From: an uncultured Eubacteriales bacterium
GTDB taxonomy: Bacteria; Bacillota_I; Bacilli_A; RF39; UBA660
Reading direction: 5' to 3'
Assembly: GCA_900321795.1 (NCBI GenBank)
Contig: ONXO01000075.1
Span: 1 to 11,371, forward strand
Length of the DNA stretch: 11,371 nucleotides
The position numbers were made by a program, and so were the translations under genes. The notes under the pieces were generated by a model. It ran no database searches. It had not been told where the DNA came from and saw only the letters and a list, made by a program, of their open reading frames with translations. Below, piece after piece: positions 1 to 6,348 of the stretch; position 1 is the first letter of the stretch; every line of letters starts with the position of its first letter.

Positions 1-632
1 ACGTTTCTAGGGTTGTGGCAATTGTTAATGTTGGAGCAGATAGAAGTTGGTATGAGAATATAACTAAAACTGATACTTCTAAAGGTGTTTTAATGCTTGT
101 TAATAAATTTAATGCATTAAATGAAGGATATGTTCCAGAAGATTTAAAAGAAGTGTCAGCTACTTATGCATATAGTGGAAATTATGTTAGTGAGTCATTA
201 TATAATGATCTAACTGATATGCTTGATGCAGCTAAAGATGCTGGCTATACTTTAGTTGTTTCTCAAGGATATCGCTCATATAAAGATCAAGAAGAAGCAT
301 ATAAAGATATAGAAGATTATAGTGGCAGAGAAGCTGCGGATCAAAAAGCCGCTAGAGCCGGACACAGTGAATATCAAACAGGCCTTTCTATGTTAATTGA
401 ACCATATAACAAGATTATTGAAGATGTTACAAATAATGCAGAACATAAATGGCTTTTAGCTAATGCACATAGATTTGGTTTTATACTTAGATATCCTCAA
501 GGCAAAGAAGACATTACTGGTTTTACTAGTGATGATTGGAGATTTAGATATGTTGGTAAAGATGCTGCATCTAAAATGAAAGCAGAAGATATAACATTTG
601 ATGAATATTATGCATATTATATTAATAAATAA
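1..632 (+). CDS. VanY-family D-Ala-D-Ala carboxypeptidase-like protein, 5' partial, probable pseudoenzyme
   Basis: The reading frame is open to the window edge (first whole codon at 3), so the true start lies upstream; GTG at 15 is only the first possible in-frame start. The family (peptidase M15B) trims the terminal D-Ala from peptidoglycan stem peptides outside the membrane. Counting from GTG 15, the family block GYRSYKDQ is at residues 85-92, and the regions around the SExQTG (118-123) and WxFRYVG (175-181) motifs align well. The zinc ligands do not: the usual SEHQTGLAxD reads SEYQTGLSML (Tyr120, Leu127), and the usual EPWHFRYVG reads DDWRFRYVG (Asp173, Arg176). Both metal His, the metal Asp and the catalytic Glu are therefore replaced while the fold signatures remain. 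I infer a non-catalytic, perhaps wall-binding or regulatory, protein. It lies 15 bases before yvcK and is probably co-transcribed with it. Family assignment is firm; loss of activity is inferred from motifs. Confidence 0.85.
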   Translation, partial: VSRVVAIVNVGADRSWYENITKTDTSKGVLMLVNKFNALNEGYVPEDLKEVSATYAYSGNYVSESLYNDLTDMLDAAKDAGYTLVVSQGYRSYKDQEEAYKDIEDYSGREAADQKAARAGHSEYQTGLSMLIEPYNKIIEDVTNNAEHKWLLANAHRFGFILRYPQGKEDITGFTSDDWRFRYVGKDAASKMKAEDITFDEYYAYYINK

Positions 633-634
633 TA

Positions 635-639
635 GGGAG
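635..639 (+). promoter_or_regulatory. Ribosome binding site that fixes the yvcK start
   Basis: GGGAG lies 8 nt before ATG 648. The in-frame TTG at 642 is only 2 nt from it and is too close to be used, so ATG 648 is the supported start. Confidence 0.75.
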
Positions 640-647
640 TTTTGATA

Positions 648-1586
648 ATGAAAAAAGTAGTAGTAATCGGTGGAGGAAATGGGCAATCAACATTAGTAAA
701 AGGCTTAAAAAAGTTTCCTCTTGATATAACAGCTATCGTAACTGTAGCTGACAATGGAAGAAGTACAGGCAAACTTAGAGAAGAATTTCATATTCCAGCA
801 GTGGGTGATGTTAGAAGAGTTTTGATTTCTTTAGCTGAAACTGAACCACTTGTAGAAAAGTTGTTTAACTATACATTTGACACTATTAGTGATTTAAATG
901 GACATAAACTAGGTAATCTAATTTTAGCAGGCGCTACTGAAATAACAGGCAGTTTATCTGAAGGCGTAGAATCTTTATCTAAAGTATTTAACCTAAAGGG
1001 AAAAGTTATTCCATTAACCGAAGACTATGTAACCTTAATGGCCAAAATGGAAGATGGAAGTATAGTAGAAGGAGAAGAAGAAATAACATTTGCAAATAAA
1101 AAAATAGATAAAGTATATTATAAAGAAGAACCTACTATCAACCCTTCTGCCATCAAAGCTTTAGAAAATGCAGATGCAATAGTGCTTTCAATGGGAAGTT
1201 TATACACAAGTATAATACCTAATCTATTAAGCAGAGACATTATAAATTCCATAGATAAATCTAATGCTAAAATAATATATGTATCTAATATGATGACTCA
1301 GCCTGGAGAAACTGATAACTTTACAGTTAGCGATCATGTGAACCTACTAAATTCATATTTAGGTAAAAGAAAAATAGATAGTGTAATAGTAAATAACAAG
1401 ATGATTGATTTAGAATTAATTGAAAGATACAAAGTAAAAGAGCAAAAAGCTCAAGTAGTTACAGATTATGAAAATTTAAAAAATGTTAATCTTATAGAAG
1501 ATGATTTGTTTATAGTAGAAAATAAAATGATAAGACATGATTCATTAAAATTAGCATTTAATATATTTGCTGAAGTGTTTAAATAA
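648..1586 (+). CDS. yvcK: YvcK/GlmR-family UDP-sugar-binding gluconeogenesis and cell-wall factor
   Basis: A 312-residue cytosolic protein of the YvcK/CofD-like superfamily, full length for the family. In Bacillus subtilis, YvcK (GlmR) binds UDP-GlcNAc and steers carbon into amino-sugar and wall precursors, which is important on gluconeogenic carbon sources. The N-terminal nucleotide loop GGGNGQS is at residues 8-14, the ADNGRSTGKLR loop at 34-44, GDVRR at 53-57 and the NGHKLGN motif at 84-90. Tyr261 and Arg296 (in an IRHD motif) have nearly the spacing of the B. subtilis UDP-GlcNAc-binding pair Tyr265/Arg301, recalled from knowledge of the family. The loop differs from the common ADDGGSSGRLR and GDIRN forms. 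The usual neighbours rapZ and whiA are absent; instead the gene follows a VanY-like gene by 15 bases, which keeps a cell-wall theme. The TTG at 642 in the same frame is rejected because the ribosome site favours ATG 648. Confidence 0.9.
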   Translation: MKKVVVIGGGNGQSTLVKGLKKFPLDITAIVTVADNGRSTGKLREEFHIPAVGDVRRVLISLAETEPLVEKLFNYTFDTISDLNGHKLGNLILAGATEITGSLSEGVESLSKVFNLKGKVIPLTEDYVTLMAKMEDGSIVEGEEEITFANKKIDKVYYKEEPTINPSAIKALENADAIVLSMGSLYTSIIPNLLSRDIINSIDKSNAKIIYVSNMMTQPGETDNFTVSDHVNLLNSYLGKRKIDSVIVNNKMIDLELIERYKVKEQKAQVVTDYENLKNVNLIEDDLFIVENKMIRHDSLKLAFNIFAEVFK

Positions 1587-1596
1587 ACACTTTTTT
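1573..1596 (+). terminator. Small hairpin and T-run overlapping the yvcK stop codon
   Basis: AAGTGTTT (1573-1580) pairs with AAACACTT (1585-1592) around a 4-nt AAAT loop, followed directly by a T-run to 1596. The TAA stop (1584-1586) lies across the loop and the 3' arm. The 8-bp stem is AT-rich, so it is weak, but its place at the gene end and the new promoter downstream support a terminator. Confidence 0.55.
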
Positions 1597-1627
1597 ACGT
1601 TTTTATGAGAAGTTTTAGTTTTTATTC

Positions 1628-1656
1628 TTTAAAAGTTGCTTAATTTATGATATGAT
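1628..1656 (+). promoter_or_regulatory. Putative extended -10 promoter for the pilC-pilD operon
   Basis: A weak -35 TTTAAA (1628-1633), a 17-nt spacer and -10 TATGAT (1651-1656) preceded by TGA (1648-1650), an extended -10. It sits between the yvcK terminator and the pilC ribosome site and would start RNA near 1663. Another TATGAT at 1646 has a poorer -35, so the exact box is uncertain. Confidence 0.5.
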
Positions 1657-1674
1657 TATAGAGAGTAGGAGAAT

Positions 1675-1696
1675 AAGGAGGTATGTTAATGTAATG
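1675..1696 (+). promoter_or_regulatory. Strong ribosome site with an AUG-UAA start-stop element overlapping the pilC start
   Basis: AAGGAGG (1675-1681) is followed at a 7-nt spacing by ATG 1689, which is immediately followed by TAA (1692-1694). The last A of that stop is the first base of the pilC ATG (1694), giving ATGTAATG. ATG 1683 is in the same minicistron frame (ATG TTA ATG TAA). The pilC ATG itself is 12 nt from the Shine-Dalgarno, longer than optimal. Ribosomes may therefore start and stop on the mini-frame and then reinitiate; this is an inference. Confidence 0.5.
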
Positions 1697-3469
1697 GCAC
1701 TTTTTAAAAAAAACAAAAATAAGAAAATTAGTATACTTTCTTATATTAAAGCATTTTTTAAAGAAATATATCTTACTATATCTTATGCTTCAATTGGATT
1801 ATTTAAAATATTTGATTTTATTATAAACGTATTAGTTCAAATATTTTCATATATATTTTATGGATTTAAATATTTAGGAGAATTCACTGTATGGATAGGT
1901 AATACTGTATATAATTATTTCTTAAAATATATTACTAGAGAAATCTACTATCTTTTTAAGGCAATATATTTAGGAATCACATACATACTGAAACTTATTT
2001 TCTATCTAATTCCATATTATATATTTAATATACTTAGCAGTTTTTTTGCCAAAATAACTAAAAGTATTAAAGTTACAAAAGAACGAATTTTATATTTCTT
2101 CAAACATTCTCCGTCCACTATTAAAGATTATTTCTTAAATAAATGGAATAATTTAACTATAGTTAAACATTATAGGAACAAGAAAGAAAGAGAATTAGAA
2201 GTTCTATTTATCGACAAAAATGGTAAAGACGCTGAAAGAAGTGTTAGAAAGAGAATATTTGAATACTTAGCAAGAAATAAAGATGGAAAGTTAATTAAAG
2301 GCTACTTTGGTGCTTTATCTAAATTAGATGTGCATTCTTATTTATTAGATAATGGATTTGAAGTATATGAAATTAAAACTAACTGGTGGATTAACTTTGT
2401 TCATGGAGAAAGTAAATTCATAAGTATAAGAATACCTCAAAAGAAACTTGTATATTGGCTTGCACAGTTATCTACTTTTCTAAAAGCTGGTATACCATTA
2501 GTAGATGCAATTAAGATACTATCTCAGCAAGATAGTAGAAGATATAAAAAAATATATGATTCAATAATATATGAACTATCAATGGGAGAAAGTTTTTCGG
2601 AAGCTTTAAGAAAGCAAAATAACGCTTTTCCAGGATTATTAATCAATATGATAAAAGCTGCTGAACTTATAGGAGATCTTGAAGGAACTCTTGATGAAAT
2701 GAGTAGATATTACGATGAAAAAGAAATTACAAGAAAGCAAATGATTGGAGCACTTACTTACCCATCAATTATTTTAATTCTTACTATAGTAGTAGTTACA
2801 TTCATGGTAATGTATATAGTACCTCAATTTAAAAGGGTATATGATAGTATGAATGCTCAGATGACTGGAATAACTTTATTCCTATTAAATATGGGAGATT
2901 TCTTAAAAGATAATTTTAGTTATTTAGTTATTATTGTTATTTCAATATTATTTTTAATAGTTTTACTATATAAGAAAGTAAAAGCTTTCAGAACAATAGT
3001 GCAGTATTTATATATGCATCTTCCAGTTATAGGAAATATGGTTATATATAATGAAATGAATTTATTTGCAAAAACATTTGCAGTACTTAATAAAAATAAT
3101 GTTTTACTTACTGATAGTATAGATATTTTAAGTAAAATAACTTCTAATGAATTTTATAAAATGCTTATGTATGATACTATATCTAATTTATTAAGAGGAG
3201 ATAAAATAAGTGCTTCATTTAAAAATAACTGGGTAGTACCGCAACTTGCGTATTACATGATATCTACAGGAGAACAAACTGGTGAATTATCTACGATGCT
3301 TGAAAAAGTAAGCGAATACTATCAAAGAGAACAAAGAACTCTTACGAATACATTAAAGACGGTAATAGAGCCTATATTGATGATATTCCTAGCTGCAATA
3401 GTCGGAGTAATCATGATTTCGTTACTACTTCCAATGTACAGTATTGGTGGAGAAATATTAAAAAGTTAG
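1694..3469 (+). CDS. pilC: PilC/GspF (ComGB-like) inner-membrane platform protein with a long N-terminal extension
   Basis: A 591-residue membrane protein; the family is usually near 350-420. It forms the platform on which the assembly ATPase acts to add or remove type IV pilin or pseudopilin subunits. The first GspF domain is about residues 254-377 (block AELIGDLEGTLDEM, 323-336) and the second about 457-579 (block TGEQTGELSTMLEKV, 525-539). Hydrophobic helices are at about 357-377, 408-426 and 558-581, the last being the usual IEPILMIF segment. Residues 170-250 resemble the soluble N1 region. Ahead of it, residues 11-120 are rich in Phe, Tyr and Trp (32 of 110) with few strongly hydrophobic runs, followed by a basic stretch; I do not recognise this part. 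An in-frame ATG at 1652 would place the Shine-Dalgarno inside the gene, so I chose ATG 1694. The prepilin peptidase gene follows after 15 bases. No ATPase gene is adjacent. Confidence 0.88.
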   Translation: MALFKKNKNKKISILSYIKAFFKEIYLTISYASIGLFKIFDFIINVLVQIFSYIFYGFKYLGEFTVWIGNTVYNYFLKYITREIYYLFKAIYLGITYILKLIFYLIPYYIFNILSSFFAKITKSIKVTKERILYFFKHSPSTIKDYFLNKWNNLTIVKHYRNKKERELEVLFIDKNGKDAERSVRKRIFEYLARNKDGKLIKGYFGALSKLDVHSYLLDNGFEVYEIKTNWWINFVHGESKFISIRIPQKKLVYWLAQLSTFLKAGIPLVDAIKILSQQDSRRYKKIYDSIIYELSMGESFSEALRKQNNAFPGLLINMIKAAELIGDLEGTLDEMSRYYDEKEITRKQMIGALTYPSIILILTIVVVTFMVMYIVPQFKRVYDSMNAQMTGITLFLLNMGDFLKDNFSYLVIIVISILFLIVLLYKKVKAFRTIVQYLYMHLPVIGNMVIYNEMNLFAKTFAVLNKNNVLLTDSIDILSKITSNEFYKMLMYDTISNLLRGDKISASFKNNWVVPQLAYYMISTGEQTGELSTMLEKVSEYYQREQRTLTNTLKTVIEPILMIFLAAIVGVIMISLLLPMYSIGGEILKS

Positions 3470-3484
3470 AAAAGAGGTAAAAAT

Positions 3485-4237
3485 ATGAAAATTTGGTTTA
3501 GTTTATTAATGTTAATATTAGGATTGGTTTTAGGAAGCTTTTATGCATGCATAGGATTTAGAATTCCTAATAATATAAGTATATTAAAACCTGGCAGTCA
3601 CTGCGACCATTGCAAAAAGAAATTAAAATGGTATATGAATATTCCAGTAGTTTCATTTGTACTATTGAAAGGTAGATGTGCTTATTGTAATGAAAGAATA
3701 GATGTAAGTAATTTATATGTTGAAATGTTTACAGGATGGACTTTTATGATGTCTTATCTATATTTTGGATGGAGCATGGAACTAATAATAGCTCTTACAT
3801 TAATAAGTGCTTTGTCTGTAACAGCAGTAAGCGATTTTAAATATTATTATGTATCAGATAGGGTTTTATTTATTTCATTGGCAATTATCTTAGGCACTTA
3901 TATTTATTTTCTAAAATTTAATGAATATGAAGTATATTTAATTGGAATGGTTGTTATGTTCACCATAATGCTTCTTGTTAAATTAATAGGAGATAAAATA
4001 GCTAAGAGAGAGTGTTTAGGTGGAGGCGATGTTAAATTAATGCTTTTAGTTGGTTTATCACTAGGAGTTATAAATGGACTGGTTGCCTTGTTCTTAGCTA
4101 GTGTTTTAGCTCTTATAGCAACATTAGTATTAAGAGAAAAATATAATGAAGGATTAATTCCGTTTGCGCCTTTCATTCTTCTAGGAACAACAATGGTATA
4201 TATATTAAACTTTGCTAATTTAATTCCGTTTGTCTAA
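3485..4237 (+). CDS. pilD: Type IV prepilin peptidase / N-methyltransferase (A24 family)
   Basis: A 250-residue polytopic membrane protein that cuts the class III leader of prepilins after Gly and usually methylates the new N-terminal residue. The N-terminal DiS_P_DiS region carries two zinc-type CxxC pairs, Cys40/Cys43 and Cys65/Cys68, as in the bifunctional Gram-negative and ComC enzymes. The two aspartyl protease residues are Asp117 (in AVSDFKYY) and Asp182 (in the GGGDVK signature, 179-184). Several hydrophobic helices fill residues 85-250, and the length is normal. It starts at ATG 3485, 7 nt after GAGG (3474-3477), 15 bases downstream of pilC, and forms the second gene of that operon. 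A likely substrate, the small pilin-like protein at 8975, is encoded in the same window after parC. All key residues are present, so it should be active. Confidence 0.95.
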   Translation: MKIWFSLLMLILGLVLGSFYACIGFRIPNNISILKPGSHCDHCKKKLKWYMNIPVVSFVLLKGRCAYCNERIDVSNLYVEMFTGWTFMMSYLYFGWSMELIIALTLISALSVTAVSDFKYYYVSDRVLFISLAIILGTYIYFLKFNEYEVYLIGMVVMFTIMLLVKLIGDKIAKRECLGGGDVKLMLLVGLSLGVINGLVALFLASVLALIATLVLREKYNEGLIPFAPFILLGTTMVYILNFANLIPFV

Positions 4238-4239
4238 AG

Positions 4240-4271
4240 AGAAGGCTAGAGAAATCTAGCCTTCTTATTTT
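4240..4271 (+). terminator. Strong rho-independent terminator after pilD
   Basis: A perfect 11-bp stem, AGAAGGCTAGA (4240-4250) with TCTAGCCTTCT (4255-4265), is closed by a GAAA tetraloop and followed by TATTTTG. It begins 3 bases after the pilD stop and separates the pilin-export operon from the topoisomerase operon. Confidence 0.9.
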
Positions 4272-4322
4272 GTCAAATTTTAAAATGAATTATAACACTT
4301 GTGTAAAATAAACCACTAATTT

Positions 4323-4355
4323 GCAAGAAAAATGGAAAAAGTCTTGCTTTTTTTT
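4323..4355 (+). terminator. Possible second hairpin with eight T's before the parE promoter
   Basis: GCAAGA (4323-4328) pairs with TCTTGC (4342-4347) across an A-rich 13-nt loop, followed by T 4348-4355. The stem is only 6 bp. It may act as a back-up terminator insulating the parE promoter, whose -35 begins at the end of the T-run, or it may be chance in AT-rich DNA. Confidence 0.35.
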
Positions 4356-4382
4356 GCAAAAAATTTAAACTTATGATAAGAT
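4354..4382 (+). promoter_or_regulatory. Extended -10 promoter for parE-parC-pilin
   Basis: -35 TTGCAA (4354-4359), a 17-nt spacer and -10 TAAGAT (4377-4382) preceded by TGA. It is the same pattern as the rpsB promoter in this window (TTGCAA, 17 nt, TG-extended TAAAAT). RNA would start near 4389, leaving a leader of about 58 nt in which I see only weak AT-rich pairing. The 4238-4446 gap otherwise holds the two hairpins listed. Confidence 0.6.
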
Positions 4383-4433
4383 TAATTTGTAATGTTAGAA
4401 AATAAAGACGTTTTTGTATGTCTAAAATTAGTC

Positions 4434-4438
4434 AGGAG
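4434..4438 (+). promoter_or_regulatory. Ribosome binding site that sets a GTG start for parE
   Basis: AGGAG ends at 4438. Three in-frame GTG codons follow, at 4438, 4441 and 4447. The first overlaps the site and the second is 2 nt away; only GTG 4447 has a normal 8-nt spacing, and it gives the family N-terminus MAYDDKSI. Confidence 0.75.
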
Positions 4439-4446
4439 TGGTGAAA

Positions 4447-6345
4447 GTGGCATATGATGATAAATCGATAAAAATATTAGAAGGCTTAGAAGCTGTTAGA
4501 AAAAGACCAGGTATGTATATAGGAAGTACCGATAAAAGAGGACTTCATCATTTAGTATGGGAAATTGTGGATAATGCAGTTGATGAAGCTATAAATGGAT
4601 ATGGTTCTCTTATCAAAGTAACACTAACTAAAAATGGAAGTGTAAGGGTAGAAGATGAAGGCAGAGGAGTGCCTTGTGGTAAACACGAAAGTGGTAAATC
4701 AACTCCAGAAGTAATCTATACTGTACTACATGCTGGTGGTAAATTTGAAGAAGGCGGATACAAAGTAAGCGGAGGGCTTCATGGCGTTGGAGCTTCTGTT
4801 GTTAATGCTCTTTCTAAGAAAATGGTTGTAACAATAGCAAGAGATGGCGGTCTATATGAAATATCATTTAAAGATGGTGGAAAAGTAGACACTCCTTTAA
4901 AGAAAATCGGACAGACAAGAAAAACAGGTACTACTGTTGAGTTTTGGCCTGATGAAAAGATATTTGATACGACTAAGTTTAGTTTTAGCACTATAGAAGA
5001 AAGAATGAGAGAAAGCGCATTCTTAATTAGCAATCTTACAATAGAAATAAATGATGAAAATGAAGATAGACACTCTAGCTTTCATTTTGAAAATGGACTT
5101 GTATCATTTGTAGAATATATGAATGAAAACAAAACACCATTACATAAAGTTATAGATATGGAAGGAACTAAAACTGGAATAGAAGTACATGTGGCTATGT
5201 GCTACACTGATTCATATAACGAAAATATATTAAGCTTCGTAAACAATGTTAAAACAATAGATGGTGGTTCTCACGAAGTTGGTTTTAAGACAGCGCTTAC
5301 TAAAGCATTTAATGAATATGCTAAAAATAATAACTTATTAAAAGGCAAAACCGTTTTAGAAGGAGCAGATACTAGAGAAGGTTTAACTGCAATTATAAGT
5401 GTTAATGTTCCTGAAGCATTACTTCAATTTGAAGGTCAAACTAAAGGAAAACTAGGAACACCACAGGCTAGACCAGTTGTAGAAAGTATAGTATATGAAA
5501 AGTTATCATATTACTTAGAAGAAAATAAATCAGTAGCCAATATGATAATGGATAAAGCCTTAAAGAGTAAAACTGCTAGGGAAGCAGCAAGAAAAGCTAG
5601 AGAAGAAGTAAGAAATGGTAAAAATAAATCAGGTAAAGATAAGATATTAAATGGTAAACTTACTAAAGCTGCCGGAAAAGATCCAAAGAAAAATGAGTTA
5701 TTCTTAGTAGAAGGAGACTCAGCAGGAGGAAGTGCTAAAACTGGAAGAAACAGAGAAACACAGGCAATACTTCCTTTAAGAGGTAAAGTATTAAACTGTG
5801 AAAAAGCTTCTACTAATGATATAAATGGTAATGAAGAATTAAATTTAATCATGCAAACAATAGGCGCAGGAATAGGTTCAGACTGCAACCCAGAAGACAG
5901 TAACTATGGCAAAGTAATAATAATGACCGATGCCGATGATGATGGAGCACACATTCAAATACTTTTAATAACTTTCTTTTATAGATTTATGAGACCTTTA
6001 ATAGATGCAGGATTTATATACGTAGCTAATCCACCTTTATATAGCTTGGAAACAGGTAAAAGTAAAGAATACATTCAAACTGATGAAGAACTAGCTGAAA
6101 AGAGAAAATTAATTAAAGGACAATATAAAATAAATAGATTCAAAGGACTAGGCGAGATGGATGCAGAAGAGTTGTTTGAAACTACAATGGATCCCAAAAA
6201 TAGGAGCCTTATTAGAGTAACTATTGAAGATGCAATGCTCGCTGAAAAACGTGTAAGTACTCTTATGGGTGATAAAGTCGAGCCTAGAAAAGAATGGATA
6301 AATGAAAATGTAGACTTTACATTAGAAGATGATTTTAGGAGGTAA
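4447..6345 (+). CDS. parE: DNA topoisomerase IV subunit B (ParE)
   Basis: A 632-residue ATPase subunit of topoisomerase IV, which with ParC unlinks daughter chromosomes and relaxes supercoils. The GHKL ATPase begins with the LEGLEAVRKRPGMYIGST block (11-28) and the catalytic Glu39 and Asn43 in WEIVDNAVDEA. The nucleotide loop DEGRGVP is at 70-76 and YKVSGGLHGVGAS at 105-117. The transducer domain ends in the FEGQTKGKLGT block. The TOPRIM domain has EGDSAGGSAK from Glu422 and the metal motif DADDD at 495-499. The C-terminus has the RFKGLGEM and TTMDP signatures. STDKRGLHH and SGKSTPEVIYT match Gram-positive ParE better than GyrB, and the gene pairs with parC rather than with gyrA and recF. Translation most likely starts at GTG 4447. 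The last codons AGG AGG TAA double as the parC ribosome site, which suggests translational coupling. No key residue is missing. Confidence 0.95.
   Translation: MAYDDKSIKILEGLEAVRKRPGMYIGSTDKRGLHHLVWEIVDNAVDEAINGYGSLIKVTLTKNGSVRVEDEGRGVPCGKHESGKSTPEVIYTVLHAGGKFEEGGYKVSGGLHGVGASVVNALSKKMVVTIARDGGLYEISFKDGGKVDTPLKKIGQTRKTGTTVEFWPDEKIFDTTKFSFSTIEERMRESAFLISNLTIEINDENEDRHSSFHFENGLVSFVEYMNENKTPLHKVIDMEGTKTGIEVHVAMCYTDSYNENILSFVNNVKTIDGGSHEVGFKTALTKAFNEYAKNNNLLKGKTVLEGADTREGLTAIISVNVPEALLQFEGQTKGKLGTPQARPVVESIVYEKLSYYLEENKSVANMIMDKALKSKTAREAARKAREEVRNGKNKSGKDKILNGKLTKAAGKDPKKNELFLVEGDSAGGSAKTGRNRETQAILPLRGKVLNCEKASTNDINGNEELNLIMQTIGAGIGSDCNPEDSNYGKVIIMTDADDDGAHIQILLITFFYRFMRPLIDAGFIYVANPPLYSLETGKSKEYIQTDEELAEKRKLIKGQYKINRFKGLGEMDAEELFETTMDPKNRSLIRVTIEDAMLAEKRVSTLMGDKVEPRKEWINENVDFTLEDDFRR
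6337..6343 (+). promoter_or_regulatory. parC ribosome binding site inside the end of parE
   Basis: AGGAGGT is made by the last two Arg codons and the stop codon of parE, 5 nt before ATG 6349. The genes are 3 bases apart, so ribosomes finishing parE are well placed to start parC. Confidence 0.8.
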
Positions 6346-6348
6346 CTT

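Noticed and set aside
456..686. Minus-strand frame across the VanY-yvcK junction
   Set aside because: Its Ile/Phe/Tyr/Cys-rich translation resembles no protein, and it runs antisense to two well-supported genes.
1652..1693. Upstream ATG 1652 as the pilC start
   Set aside because: It would put the strong AAGGAGG site inside the coding region and overlaps the predicted -10 box.
4391..4432. Weak pairing in the parE leader (AGAC/GTCT and TTAGA/TCTAA)
   Set aside because: The stems are four to five AT-rich base pairs and overlap each other, as expected by chance in this composition.
4779..5033. Minus-strand open frames inside parE, parC, pilD and tsf (for example 4779-5033, 5511-5888, 8634-8954, 10640-10894)
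   Set aside because: They are antisense shadows of strong coding genes, with low-complexity Ser/Leu/Phe-rich translations, no ribosome sites and no family signature.
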